Of a stretch of DNA of 64,000 nucleotides, positions 27,801 to 36,365 are shown one piece after another (the stretch's first letter is position 1; each line of letters begins with the position of its first letter). The position numbers and the translations under genes are program-made. Below the pieces are notes generated by a model that was not told the origin of the DNA, made no database searches, and saw nothing but the letters and a program-made list of their open reading frames with translations. This stretch comes from Shewanella polaris (GTDB lineage Bacteria; Pseudomonadota; Gammaproteobacteria; Enterobacterales; Shewanellaceae): assembly GCF_006385555.1 (NCBI RefSeq), contig NZ_CP041036.1, forward strand, positions 620,001 through 684,000, in the 5' to 3' direction.

Positions 27801-27994
27801 ACATTAACCGTAACCAAATTGGTGCAGTGGTTGGCGTACAACCATTTGGTGGTCAAGGGTTATCAGGTACAGGGCCTAAAGCGGGTGGTCCACATTACTT
27901 AACGCGTTTTGTGACCGAAAAAACGCGCACAAATAACATTACTGCTATTGGTGGTAATGCTACCTTGTTGTCGTTAGGTGATGCTGACGAGTAA
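24815..27994 (+). CDS. putA: Bifunctional proline dehydrogenase / L-glutamate gamma-semialdehyde dehydrogenase
   Basis: PutA oxidises proline to glutamate in two steps, with electrons passed to FAD/quinone and NAD. The 1059-residue product lacks the N-terminal ribbon-helix-helix domain of E. coli PutA (1320 residues), so it should not bind DNA. The proline dehydrogenase barrel covers about residues 60-510 (SIKLSALHPRYE, RLVKGAYWDSE, ATHNAQT). The aldehyde dehydrogenase covers about 540-1035 (ISPWNFPLAIF, ETGGQNAM with the catalytic Glu near 811, SAGQRCSALR with the nucleophile Cys845). I chose ATG at 24815 because GGAAGTG lies upstream; an in-frame ATG at 24800 has no such site. A separate terminator follows. 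Confidence 0.96.
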   Translation: MFKASEVLGGRYDNATLEELFTAVTNNYIVDEEQYLSELIKLVPSSEQDIEQVTRRAHELVSKVRQFEKKGLMVGIDAFLQQYSLETKEGIILMCLAEALLRIPDAETADALIQDKLSGAKWDEHLNHSGSLLVNASTWGLMLTGRIVKLDRNVDGTPSNLLKRLVNRIGEPMIRQAMLAAMKIMGKQFVLGRDVKEGLKNSDAKRKLGYTHSYDMLGEAALTANDAQKYFMDYSDAIRDIGAQQYDDSDSPRPTISIKLSALHPRYEVANEDRVLSELYDTVIKLIVQARQLNIGISIDAEEVDRLELSLKLFKQLYQSEAAKGWGLLGIVVQAYSKRCLPVLCWLTCLAKDQGDEIPLRLVKGAYWDSELKWAQQAGEAGYPLYTRKAGTDVSYLACVRYLLSDATRGAIYPQFATHNAQTVASIDAMAGDRLYEFQRLHGMGQELYDTMLAESGAKAVRIYAPIGAHKDLLPYLVRRLLENGANTSFVHKLVDPNTPIESLVIHPLVTLLGYKSLANHQIAQPADIFGAERKNSKGLNMNIISESEPFFAALDKFSDTQWAAGPLVNGKTLTGEVQTVVSPYDTSLTVGKVAFADANAIEQAIAGADAAFSGWARTPVETRANALQKLADLLEENREELIVLCTREAGKSIQDGIDEVREAVDFCRYYAVQAKKMMAQPELLPGPTGELNELFLQGRGIFVCISPWNFPLAIFLGQVSAALAAGNTVIAKPAEQTCLVGYRAVQLAHEAGIPTDVLQFLPGTGAVVGSAITADERIGGVCFTGSTGTAKLINRTLANRDGAIIPLIAETGGQNAMVVDSTSQPEQVVNDVISSSFTSAGQRCSALRVLFLQEDIADRVIEVMKGAMEQLVIGNPSSVKTDVGPVIDATAKANLNAHIDHICQVGKLINKLELPAGTEKGHFVAPTAVEINSIKMLEKEHFGPILHIIRYKAADLGNVIDEINSTGFGLTLGIHSRNEGHALSLADKVNVGNVYINRNQIGAVVGVQPFGGQGLSGTGPKAGGPHYLTRFVTEKTRTNNITAIGGNATLLSLGDADE

Positions 27995-28015
27995 CGTCAT
28001 TTGTTTTTATCTTCT

Positions 28016-28041
28016 TAAGCCCAACTTGTGTGGGCTTTTTT
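28016..28041 (+). terminator. Terminator of putA
   Basis: AAGCCCA, a loop and TGGGCTT are followed by a T run, 22 bases after the stop codon. Confidence 0.9.
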
Positions 28042-28047
28042 ATACCA

Positions 28048-28338
28048 CTAATGAAATGAATTTAACTGGATATTATTGCGTGCTAACCCTCGACTGACAT
28101 TTTTGCATAATTTACCAAAACGGCTTATGTCACCTAAAGAGGGGGTAACACCTTGTGCAATAGCCGCTTCCCAATAGCTGAGTTCCGAATCGACCAAGTC
28201 CAATAATTTTTTAGGACAACCCACACAACTATTGCCGGACCCACATCGAAAGATATCTGGGGAGTCTAAAGGAAAGGCCTGTTTGGCTTGGGCAATGAGT
28301 TGTTTCATCGCACTGATCCTGTCGGGTTTATGTTTCAT
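28048..28338 (-). CDS. Small conserved-looking Cys-motif protein (unknown function)
   Basis: This 96-residue cytoplasmic-looking protein (MKHKPDRISAMKQLIAQAKQ) contains the cluster CGSGNSCVGCPKKLLD and a further Cys (GKLCKNVSRGLAR). The CxxxxxCxxC spacing could bind zinc or iron-sulfur, but no family was recognised. It is convergent with putA, with only six bases between it and the putA terminator, and it is divergent from the NhaC-family gene. The frame and codon use look genuine. Confidence 0.7.
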   Translation of the reverse strand: MKHKPDRISAMKQLIAQAKQAFPLDSPDIFRCGSGNSCVGCPKKLLDLVDSELSYWEAAIAQGVTPSLGDISRFGKLCKNVSRGLARNNIQLNSFH

Positions 28339-28746
28339 ATTTCACCTCGAGTAACAATTGAGCTTATCATTATCAAAAAAAGCTTAATGATTTAGGGTCA
28401 TGAGAGGGATCGGTGAACACTTACTACAATAGCAAATCGGCCATAGGTTCATATTAATACAAATCAATTTTTAGCTGTAAAAATGGCGTTAAGTCGATAC
28501 TTATGTAAACTGTTTGTAGCAGTTTTCAAGTTTTAGAATAAAAATCACTCCGGAAGCAAAGAAGTCTAGACGTCTGCGTTGACAGTGGTGAAGAGTTCTC
28601 TTATTCTTGGCACAACTTGTTATGATGTAACTGTAATATTTAGCGACGCTTAATATATTGCTAGATAATCACCGATGATCGAGATTGAGCCGTACTCGCT
28701 TTTTCCATCCGACAATCCCTATTCGATAAGATAAAGAGAGATCACT
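28339..28746. other. Intergenic region upstream of the NhaC-family gene
   Basis: This 408-base stretch between divergent genes has no ORF that I can support. It contains one good promoter-like pair (28579-28607), described separately. Confidence 0.4.
28579..28607 (+). promoter_or_regulatory. Sigma70-like promoter for the NhaC-family antiporter
   Basis: A perfect TTGACA at 28579-28584 is followed after 17 bases by TATTCT at 28602-28607. The predicted start lies about 130 bases upstream of the TTG start codon. Confidence 0.45.
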
Positions 28747-30090
28747 TTGACCAAAGCTACTTCACCGGTTCCGACAGCAGTAAACAGCCCTGCATCGTTT
28801 GTGGCATTGTTGCCATTATTTTTGTTTTTAGGATTATTTATTGGCGCTGGCTTATATTTTCAAAGCCAAGATGTTGATTATGCGTTTTATCAATTGCCTA
28901 GTGTGATTGCTATTTTACCGGCCATTGTGTTGGCTGTGTTGTTGTCCAAACAACACATCAATAATGCGATAGAAACATTTATTGAAGGTATTGGCCACAG
29001 CAATATTATTGCTATGTGTTTAATTTATTTATTGGCGGGCGCATTTGCTGCAGTGGCTAAGGCCACTGGTGGTGTTGATGCCACAGTCGCACTCGGTTTG
29101 TCATTTATTCCATCTAATTTATTATTACCCGGTTTCTTTGTGATAGCCGCTTTTATCGCGACTTCAATGGGTACATCAATGGGCACGATAGCCGCAGTTG
29201 CACCTGTGGCGTTAGGTGTGGCTGACCAAGCACAAATTGACTACGCATTAATGGCCGGAGCGGTAATGTCTGGCGCATTATTTGGGGATAATTTATCGAT
29301 TATTTCCGATACTACGATTGCGGCAACCCGTACTCAAGGTTGTGAAATGAAAGATAAATTTCGTGAGAATTTAGTGTTTGCGATTCCGGCATCGATCTTG
29401 ACCTTGATTGCTTTCTCGTTTGCTGGTCAAGGGCATGCAGATATTGCTGCTCAGGATATTGAAATACTAAAAGTCTTACCGTATTTAACCATTTTAGTAT
29501 TAGCGGTGGCAGGGTTAAATGTATTTGTGGTGTTGTCATTAGGGATAGTGCTCGCAGGAATGACAGGTGTGCTGAGTTCTGACTACAGCTTTATTCAATT
29601 TGGGAATGACATTTATACAGGCTTTACTAATATGCAGGAGATTTTTATTCTGTCGATGTTGGTGGGCGGTTTAGCAGCATTAATGCAGCAACAAGGTGGG
29701 TTAACCTTTGTGAGTAACCAGATAGAGCGTTTAATTAAACGTTTTTCAAAAGCCAATGGTGAAGCATCAACACGTGCTGCGGAGCTAGGTATGGCAGCCA
29801 TTGTTGCCGCGACCAATACATGTGTGGCTAACAATACTGTCTCGATAGTGGTCACGGGTGATATCGCCAAAGAATTAGCCGAAAAACACGGTGTACCACC
29901 AAAACGAGCTGCGAGTATTCTTGATATTTTTGCGTGTATCATTCAGGGATTAATTCCACACGGTGCCCAAGCATTATTAATCGCATCTGTGTTTACCATT
30001 AGCCCGTTAACCGCAGTGTCAAATGCTTGGTACTGTATGATTTTAGCCGTAACGGCTGTGACCATTGTAATCTTTCGAAAACGTGTGTAA
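28747..30090 (+). CDS. NhaC-family Na+/H+ antiporter-like membrane protein
   Basis: This 447-residue inner-membrane protein has ten to twelve hydrophobic segments and the NhaC-superfamily features ATSMGTSMGTIAAVAPVALG, GALFGDNLSIISDTT and CVANNTVSIVVTG. Members exchange sodium for protons or organic acids. The start is TTG at 28747 with AGAGAG upstream. No nearby alternative start keeps the first helix intact. It stands alone, and the substrate is not determinable. Confidence 0.85.
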   Translation: MTKATSPVPTAVNSPASFVALLPLFLFLGLFIGAGLYFQSQDVDYAFYQLPSVIAILPAIVLAVLLSKQHINNAIETFIEGIGHSNIIAMCLIYLLAGAFAAVAKATGGVDATVALGLSFIPSNLLLPGFFVIAAFIATSMGTSMGTIAAVAPVALGVADQAQIDYALMAGAVMSGALFGDNLSIISDTTIAATRTQGCEMKDKFRENLVFAIPASILTLIAFSFAGQGHADIAAQDIEILKVLPYLTILVLAVAGLNVFVVLSLGIVLAGMTGVLSSDYSFIQFGNDIYTGFTNMQEIFILSMLVGGLAALMQQQGGLTFVSNQIERLIKRFSKANGEASTRAAELGMAAIVAATNTCVANNTVSIVVTGDIAKELAEKHGVPPKRAASILDIFACIIQGLIPHGAQALLIASVFTISPLTAVSNAWYCMILAVTAVTIVIFRKRV

Positions 30091-30197
30091 CGCTTATGTG
30101 ACGAAGTGTAAATAACTTATTCACTTTTACGTTGAAACGAATAAAGTTAATGAGTGATATTTGAATCATAGTCTATTACCACAATGCCCTGTCATTC

Positions 30198-31013
30198 ATG
30201 ATTGGGCATTGTGGTTTTTGGATAGCGTTATTATTGCGCAGTGTTGTTTTGGTTATTGGCTTTTACTTTTTTGTTTTCCGCGTTAATATTCACATCCCAT
30301 TTTTGACTAAGTATCGACCAGTGACAAATAGAGTCCGTAATTATGATTTACATCTAGTGATTGTATTTATGTCATTGGCAGCCGCAGTGATCTGCTCTTT
30401 GGGAGTGGGAAGTGCGCTTGTTGTACAAGCGGACAGCATAAATTTGGATATGCTTATGATCCGTCCCGATACCCTTGGCAACTATATGAACTCGTCTTTT
30501 GCAGTGGTATTTAATTTATCATTATTAGCGGGGGGATCATGTTTCTTACTGGCCATGGTGGCGCTGTTTAATACATATCCTGATTTATTGAGCCGTTATC
30601 TTGCGATTATTGGTGGTGTAGTAGGCATTAGTATTGTGTTAATGGGGGTATTTCCGATTAACTTTTTAGATTTGCATCGTAAGGTGTCTACCCTTTATTT
30701 ATTTAGCGCTATTTTGTTGCACTGTGTTTGCTTTGTGGACTATTTCAAACCGGGCAGTACGATGACCAAGCGAATGCTAACCCTAACCATTATTTCGTTG
30801 TGTAGTGGGTTATTATTGTTAACGCTGTTTAATTGGGAACTACTGGATTTTACTGAGTGCTCAGTCGATTTCCCCCAGTATTGTATTGTGTCACCAGCCA
30901 TGTGGTCATTAACACAGGCAAATATTTTATGGTGTATTTGCCTTGGTTTAAGTCTGCGGACTACCATTAAAACGCAACAAATTAACAATTATCAATTGCT
31001 CCAATCCCATTAA
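30198..31013 (+). CDS. DUF998-like membrane protein
   Basis: This 271-residue protein has about seven hydrophobic segments, at approximately residues 8-28, 52-78, 99-124, 133-152, 163-180, 191-209 and 236-252. It carries features suggestive of DUF998 proteins (GVFPINFLDLHRKVSTLYLF and the paired loop Cys in TECSVDFPQYCIVS). The function is unknown. It lies 31 bases before the pseudouridine synthase and may share its transcript. Confidence 0.65.
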   Translation: MIGHCGFWIALLLRSVVLVIGFYFFVFRVNIHIPFLTKYRPVTNRVRNYDLHLVIVFMSLAAAVICSLGVGSALVVQADSINLDMLMIRPDTLGNYMNSSFAVVFNLSLLAGGSCFLLAMVALFNTYPDLLSRYLAIIGGVVGISIVLMGVFPINFLDLHRKVSTLYLFSAILLHCVCFVDYFKPGSTMTKRMLTLTIISLCSGLLLLTLFNWELLDFTECSVDFPQYCIVSPAMWSLTQANILWCICLGLSLRTTIKTQQINNYQLLQSH

Positions 31014-31043
31014 TTTCTGTCTATTCTTACTTGGGTATTGTCT

Positions 31044-31766
31044 ATGACCTCGATGCGATTAAGTCATTATTTGGCTGTGTGTGATGTGGCCTCAAGACGC
31101 CAAGCCGCGCGACTTATTGATAGTGGTCGAGTCAGTATTAATCATCAATTAGCTAAACATACCGACCGAATAAACCTCGCTGAAACCGTAACGATTTTAG
31201 TAGACGGTAAACCGATTTTGCCTGTGCAAGATAAACAATATTGGTTGTATCATAAACCTGTTGGTATTGATTGCCGCTTATTAGCGGATGATCCATGTAG
31301 TCTGTTACATGTATTGCCTGAGTCACCAAGGCTTTATCCTGCTGGTCGTTTAGATAAAGATTCTCGCGGGCTGCTGTTACTCACCAATGATGGTCAATTA
31401 ACGCAAGCGTTAATGCATCCGGATTACTATCATCCAAAAACTTATGTGGTCCAAGTCGATAAACCGATTAGTGCTAATTTTTTATTGATGATGGCACAAG
31501 GGGTTCATTATGGTGATGTACACACTAGGCCTTGTGATATTCGGCCATTAAGTCTAGCGATGGACGAAGACAAGTTTGAGATTATATTAACTCAAGGGCT
31601 TAATCGACAAATACGCCGTATGTGTCAGGTGTTGGGCTATAAAGTGATTGATTTACTGCGCACTCAGTTGATGGATGTGTGTCTTGATGATTTGGCAGAA
31701 AAAACAATGCGGCCATTGACGGCCGCAGAGTTATTGAGTCTTAATATGAGTGAACAAGATAGTTAA
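31044..31766 (+). CDS. RsuA/RluF-family rRNA pseudouridine synthase
   Basis: This 240-residue enzyme isomerises a uridine in ribosomal RNA. The N-terminal S4 RNA-binding domain spans about residues 5-65 (RLSHYLAVCDVASRRQAARL, INHQLAKHTDR). The catalytic domain contains YPAGRLDKDSRGLLLLTNDG with the catalytic Asp, and [16 protein letters not shown]. The RQIRRM motif places it near RluF. I chose ATG at 31044; an upstream TTG at 31038 and a later ATG at 31053 are alternatives. A second RluF-like gene lies at the end of the window, so this one is a paralogue with uncertain target uridine. Confidence 0.9.
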   Translation: MTSMRLSHYLAVCDVASRRQAARLIDSGRVSINHQLAKHTDRINLAETVTILVDGKPILPVQDKQYWLYHKPVGIDCRLLADDPCSLLHVLPESPRLYPAGRLDKDSRGLLLLTNDGQLTQALMHPDYYHPKTYVVQVDKPISANFLLMMAQGVHYGDVHTRPCDIRPLSLAMDEDKFEIILTQGLNRQIRRMCQVLGYKVIDLLRTQLMDVCLDDLAEKTMRPLTAAELLSLNMSEQDS

Positions 31767-31816
31767 CCCATTTGTTCACATAAGCTATTAATTTAAACAG
31801 CTAGCTAAAATAAGCG

Positions 31817-33973
31817 TTATTTAACAATATCCATTTCAGCTAATAAGTTGTCAGCATTGTCTAAATACTGCATTACCCATAGCATATAACGGCTATCAAC
31901 TTGAATTGAACGGTTAGTTTGTGGATCATATCCCCAGTCACCAATGATACTTTCGTAAACACCATCAAACAGTAAGCCGACTAATTCAGCACGACCGTTT
32001 AAGGTTGGTGAACCAGAATTACCGCCAGTAGTGTCTAAAGTTGATAAGAAGTTAACCGGTACTGAATCAACGGCTTTGACATAGTAATCGCCATATTGCT
32101 TTTGCTTAATCAGCTCAAGTTCTTTAGCTGGCGCATCAAATGGATCAACGCCCGTGTCTTTAGCTAAAATGCCTTCTAAACGGGTAAAAGGCACCGCCAC
32201 TAAACCATCCTGTGGTGAATACCCCTTAACGTTACCGACAGTCACACGCAAGCTTGAGTTTGCATCAGCATAAACAGGCTTTCCTAGCTCGCGATTATAA
32301 GCAATGATGGCGTCCATATATTGTGGGCGTACTTTCATTAGGTCGCCAGTAAGTTGCTTCTGTGCTTTTTCTAATGCCATATCTGACGCGTAAGTATTAA
32401 CAGCAAATTGAATAAACGGATCGTTAGAGGCTTTAAAGTCTGCAACAGATTTGTTCATCCATGCTAAACGTGTCGCTTGATCATTAAGTGTTGTGTTGGC
32501 GTACATCTTGTCTAATGTATTGGCTAGTGCTTCAGCATCAAACTTGTGGGTAATACCAAAGGCTTTATCCAAAGACGCTAAACGTTGCTCTGCAGGTAAT
32601 GCAGCATAACGTGTTAGTAAATCAGCTAGAATGGCCTTATCAACGCTGGCGGCATAACGGCGATCAATACGCTCCATGCTTGAGGTAAAGTTGGTCATGT
32701 CGCGGTCTTGATATCCCGGTTCACGATCCATATCTGCTAAGGTTTTTTCATTGGCTAAACGGTACAGGTCACGTGCCGTTGTCACCATAGTGGTGTAACC
32801 TATATAACCTAATAAGATATCACGTTGTTGATTTTGCTGACTCTTAGCGACGAGCTTTTCTAAGGTAGTCAAAGTTTCGCCATATTGTTGCTGACGTTTT
32901 TTATCTTTATTAATCCATGCGGTTAAATCACTTTCAATTTTATTGCGATCAGCCAACATGGTCGATTTACCATAAAACTCGATCATAGAAGTGAAGTTTT
33001 TGGCATAATTAGCTAAGCCTGCAATGAGGCTTTCGTATTTAATGCGTTCATCACTGCCTTCTGGTGCAGTTTCTTTGATGATCTCAATCATACGCTCGCG
33101 TAGTACTTTTCCTTCTGGATAAGCCCACTCAAACTGATTTTTAACTTCATCTGCAGTGCGGTAACGGTTAGTGCGGCCAGGATAGCCAGCAACCATGACG
33201 AAGTCGCCATCACTAACACCTTTAGCTGATACTTTTAAAAAGCTTTTTGGCTCGTAAGGGACATTGTCTTTACTGAAATCAGCAGGCTTACCATCTTTTG
33301 ATACATAAGCACGATAAAAAGAGAAGTCACCGGTATGACGAGGCCACATCCAATTGTCGATATCGCCGCCATATTTACCCACGCTTGCTGCTGGATTATA
33401 GGCTAAACGTACATCGCGAATCTCTAATTGCTTAACCAGATAATATTCTAAGCCGCCGTGGAAGCTATACACTTGGCAACGGTATCCGTCTTCTTTTTCA
33501 CATTCAGCAACTAAGGTTTTTTCTTGTAGTTCAATGCCTTTATAAAAGTCATTGCCCACTTTATCCATTTGGTTCGCTTTCACTTTATCAGTAACATTGG
33601 TTACCGCTTCGGTGACAAAAATACGTGAACCCGGTGTTGCAGGTAATTCTTCGGCATAATTTTTTGCTAAGAAACCGTCTTTAAGCAAGTTTTTTTCGGG
33701 TGTTGAGTTGTACTGAATTGAGCCGTAAGCGCAGTGATGGTTAGTTACCACTAAGCCTTTAGGCGATACAAATGAAGCGGTGCAACCCCCTAAGCTAATC
33801 ACTGCATTCATTGGAAATTCGGTTAATTTAGAAATTGAATCAGCGCTTATTTCTAAGCCTTTTGCTTTGAGCTCATCCGCCATTGCGGGAAGTTGATGTG
33901 GCTGCCACATACCTTCATCTGCTGCAGCGCCAAAACTGGCTGCTATTGCGACAGTTAATAACCATTTTTTCAT
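31817..33973 (-). CDS. S46-family dipeptidyl peptidase (DPP7-like)
   Basis: This 718-residue exported serine protease belongs to the S46 family, which removes dipeptides from peptide N-termini in the periplasm. The Sec signal is MKKWLLTVAIAASFGAAA. The catalytic His lies in VVTNHHCAYGS near residue 80, the Asp region is GGDIDNWMWPRHTGDF and the catalytic Ser653 is in GGNSGSP. Gly671 in LFDGVYES occupies the position that distinguishes DPP7 (Gly, hydrophobic P1) from DPP11 (Arg), so DPP7-like specificity is inferred. I chose ATG at 33973 because the longer frame would bury the signal peptide. It is downstream of the tyrosine-type permease gene. Confidence 0.92.
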   Translation of the reverse strand: MKKWLLTVAIAASFGAAADEGMWQPHQLPAMADELKAKGLEISADSISKLTEFPMNAVISLGGCTASFVSPKGLVVTNHHCAYGSIQYNSTPEKNLLKDGFLAKNYAEELPATPGSRIFVTEAVTNVTDKVKANQMDKVGNDFYKGIELQEKTLVAECEKEDGYRCQVYSFHGGLEYYLVKQLEIRDVRLAYNPAASVGKYGGDIDNWMWPRHTGDFSFYRAYVSKDGKPADFSKDNVPYEPKSFLKVSAKGVSDGDFVMVAGYPGRTNRYRTADEVKNQFEWAYPEGKVLRERMIEIIKETAPEGSDERIKYESLIAGLANYAKNFTSMIEFYGKSTMLADRNKIESDLTAWINKDKKRQQQYGETLTTLEKLVAKSQQNQQRDILLGYIGYTTMVTTARDLYRLANEKTLADMDREPGYQDRDMTNFTSSMERIDRRYAASVDKAILADLLTRYAALPAEQRLASLDKAFGITHKFDAEALANTLDKMYANTTLNDQATRLAWMNKSVADFKASNDPFIQFAVNTYASDMALEKAQKQLTGDLMKVRPQYMDAIIAYNRELGKPVYADANSSLRVTVGNVKGYSPQDGLVAVPFTRLEGILAKDTGVDPFDAPAKELELIKQKQYGDYYVKAVDSVPVNFLSTLDTTGGNSGSPTLNGRAELVGLLFDGVYESIIGDWGYDPQTNRSIQVDSRYMLWVMQYLDNADNLLAEMDIVK

Positions 33974-34062
33974 TATAGAATTCCATTTTAAGAGGGAGCT
34001 TGTCATAAATATTGTGCCAGTTTGTCTCATTATATGAATCAAAATGATGAAGTCACAGAAAC

Positions 34063-34087
34063 AAAAAAGTCAGGCTAAGCCTGACTT
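34063..34087 (-). terminator. Terminator of the aromatic amino-acid permease gene
   Basis: AAAGTCAGGC, TTA and GCCTGACTTT on the minus strand are followed by a T run, 70 bases after the permease stop codon. Confidence 0.85.
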
Positions 34088-34157
34088 TAACAAATGTTTA
34101 ATCATCTTAATAGCGTTTGCAAAACTCGCTTACAAATCCATTAATGATATATATGAT

Positions 34158-35360
34158 TTAGGTCAACGCCACCATCAACTGAGCGACAACAATCAATGTG
34201 CCGAGTAAGCCTGCAATAATAAGTCCCAAGTTACCACCAGACACCTCATATCCTCCAAGCTGTTTTGAGCGTTGCTTTAGTGCCATTGCAATCGGTAAAT
34301 AAATAATCATGACTACCAATGGAATAGCGGCAAAACCAAGCACTTTGAAAAATCCGTCTGGATAATACAACGCACATAATAGCGGGGGGATAAAGGTAAT
34401 TAACCATGTTTTAGCCCGCCCAGCAACATCATCTTTGGCTCGAGTGAGTTCAGCAACATAATCGAATAAGCTCATGGTGACGCCTAAAAATGAGGTGATT
34501 AACGCAAGGTTAGCAAATAAATCAATTGCTTGGCTGATAATATGTGACTCGGCTAAGCCCTGTAAAGCCGTCACGAGTTTAGGTAGTGAACCACCAAAAC
34601 TATGAACAGTTTCTCCGCCTAAAGACCCTAATGTCACTAATAACCATAGAATGTAGCAAACTAGTGGAATGGTTGAGCCAATCAATAATACTTTTCTGAG
34701 CGCCACTGCATCGCCATTTAGGTAGCGCACAATGGTTGCAATACACACATGGAAACCAAATGAGGTGAATACCACCGGGATGGCCGCTAACCATAATTGT
34801 TGTAGCGCCATTCCTTCAGCAACATTAGTTGAGTAATTGTTTAGTGCGCTTATTACGTTAACGTCTGGTAATAAGAATGCCACTACAATAACCAGTAACA
34901 CCACCATAGAGGTGAATAAAATCCGTGAAACTTTATCAATCCATTTCACGCCAATGGCAATTAATCCACCAAAAAAAACTGTAAATAATATTACCGCCAC
35001 TTGGTTGCTCATATTAATACCGATGGGGGCTAAGCGGGTTTCTAATAGCGATGAGCCTCCCATCAGATACACCATGGTTAAAGCAAACAATAAACTGAGA
35101 AAGGAACCGCCTTGGATTAGCTGGCCGATGTTACCCAAGGTTTTACCGGTAATGGCGTGGACGTTATCGCCGACACCGCTGTGAAGATTAATTTCTAACA
35201 TTAATAACGAGGTGTAAGCCGATAAGGCCCAAATAATCACTAATAAAATTAATGCGGGGATCATTCCCAAGGCTGCAGTTGCTAATGGTAGCGCGAGCAT
35301 ACCTCCGCCAATTGCCGTGCCAGCGACGATTGAAATAGAGCCTAAAGTTTTAAAATTCAC
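34158..35360 (-). CDS. Aromatic amino-acid permease (TyrP/Mtr, HAAAP family)
   Basis: This 400-residue inner-membrane protein with eleven hydrophobic segments begins MNFKTLGSISIVAGTAIGGG, the hallmark of hydroxy/aromatic amino-acid permeases (TyrP, Mtr, TnaB). It contains LPLATAALG, WALSAYTSLLMLEIN and FGFHVCIATIVRYL. It imports tyrosine or tryptophan in symport with protons. It is transcribed on the minus strand toward the peptidase gene, with a terminator between them. TyrP versus Mtr cannot be settled by eye. Confidence 0.9.
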   Translation of the reverse strand: MNFKTLGSISIVAGTAIGGGMLALPLATAALGMIPALILLVIIWALSAYTSLLMLEINLHSGVGDNVHAITGKTLGNIGQLIQGGSFLSLLFALTMVYLMGGSSLLETRLAPIGINMSNQVAVILFTVFFGGLIAIGVKWIDKVSRILFTSMVVLLVIVVAFLLPDVNVISALNNYSTNVAEGMALQQLWLAAIPVVFTSFGFHVCIATIVRYLNGDAVALRKVLLIGSTIPLVCYILWLLVTLGSLGGETVHSFGGSLPKLVTALQGLAESHIISQAIDLFANLALITSFLGVTMSLFDYVAELTRAKDDVAGRAKTWLITFIPPLLCALYYPDGFFKVLGFAAIPLVVMIIYLPIAMALKQRSKQLGGYEVSGGNLGLIIAGLLGTLIVVAQLMVALT

Positions 35361-35603
35361 AGAAAACGTCCTGTCTAATTATTATTTTATTTGTGTCGGA
35401 CATTAGCAGAAGGGGGGATGAGCAGGCAAGGATCTTTGATTGTTAAAGGCTAACAGCCGTGTTTATAAACAATTACATAACATTATACTTAACTGTTTTA
35501 TACCCGACCGATGTAATAGTGTAGCATTACATCAGTACCGCAGAATAGCTTCAGCATTGTGAGCGTTGATTAAATCTTTTCATAAGTTATAATGCCGCTT
35601 GTT
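35361..35603. other. Divergent upstream region of the permease and the Mn riboswitch
   Basis: This 243-base gap lies between the permease start and the riboswitch. It must contain promoters for both directions. A GATGTAATAGTGTAGCATTACATC inverted repeat (arms GATGTAAT and ATTACATC, about 35512-35533) is visible and may be an operator. Confidence 0.35.
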
Positions 35604-35800
35604 TTAGGGGAGTAGCTAACCTAGCACGTCGACAAGATGTGATTAGGAGTAAGTGTCAACATACTTGGCCAAATGCCATGGTACTTACAGCAAATCATTG
35701 ATACTAATTGATTTGCCATGCAAGACCTAAGCACAGTAACTGCATTAAGGGGTATGTGGTGGCTTGTGCTTAGTTGTCATTTACCCCTAGGAATATCACA
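35604..35800 (+). ncRNA. yybP-ykoY manganese riboswitch and expression platform
   Basis: The sequence carries the family's conserved elements: TTAGGGGAGTAGC (35604 onward), CAACATACTTGG in the middle and GCAAGACCTAA (to 35730), whose CCTAA closes P1 with TTAGG. The expression platform follows. CTAAGCACA at 35727-35735 can pair exactly with TGTGCTTAG at 35765-35773, which competes with P1. AGGGGTA can pair with TACCCCT next to the Shine-Dalgarno AGGAA at 35789. The downstream gene is a manganese-type exporter, the usual partner. Mn2+ binding should therefore free translation or transcription of the exporter. Confidence 0.92.
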
Positions 35801-36355
35801 TTGGAAGCTTTATTCGCCTCAACTCTTACTGTTGCCATCGCTGAAATTGGCGACAAAACTCAATTATTAGCATTATTACTAGCGGTCAGATTTCACAATA
35901 AAACCGCTATTATCTCAGGTATTTTACTCGCTACATTATTAAATCATTTTCTTGCGGCATGGTTAGGTCAGTGGGCAATTGCCTGGATTGACCCACAATG
36001 GGCAACCTATTTGGTGGCAGGTTCATTTTTTGCTATTGCGTTATGGGTTCTTATACCCGATAAAATGGATGATGATGATAATCGCTTCTATAAACTCGGT
36101 GCTTTTGTTGCAACGTTTATATTGTTTTTTATTGCTGAAATGGGTGATAAAACTCAAATTGCGACGGTAGTCTTAGCGGCAAAATATCAAGCACTGACAT
36201 GGGTTGTCATCGGCACTACATTAGGTATGCTGATTGCCAATGTCCCAGTTGTATTGGCTGGAAGTTTTAGTGCAAATAAATTACCCATGAAGCTTATTCA
36301 TCGAACCTGTGCTGTGATTTTTATACTACTCGGTGTGGCAACGCTGATGTGGTAA
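35801..36355 (+). CDS. GDT1/UPF0016 family manganese (cation) exporter
   Basis: This 184-residue inner-membrane protein with six transmembrane helices has the duplicated hallmark E-x-G-D-K-(T/S), as AEIGDKTQLLALLL near the N-terminus and AEMGDKTQIATVVL in the second half. GDT1/TMEM165 and bacterial MneA-like members export Mn2+. The start is TTG at 35801, because AGGAA lies seven bases upstream and the riboswitch platform ends there. The TTG at 35774 lies inside the riboswitch stem and is rejected. The stop is 10 bases before the MdtD-like gene. Confidence 0.93.
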   Translation: MEALFASTLTVAIAEIGDKTQLLALLLAVRFHNKTAIISGILLATLLNHFLAAWLGQWAIAWIDPQWATYLVAGSFFAIALWVLIPDKMDDDDNRFYKLGAFVATFILFFIAEMGDKTQIATVVLAAKYQALTWVVIGTTLGMLIANVPVVLAGSFSANKLPMKLIHRTCAVIFILLGVATLMW

Positions 36356-36365
36356 AGGAGGTTTA

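Noticed and set aside
35774..35800. TTG at 35774 as the start of the GDT1-type exporter.
   Set aside because: It lies within the riboswitch expression platform and has no ribosome-binding site. TTG at 35801 has AGGAA at good spacing.
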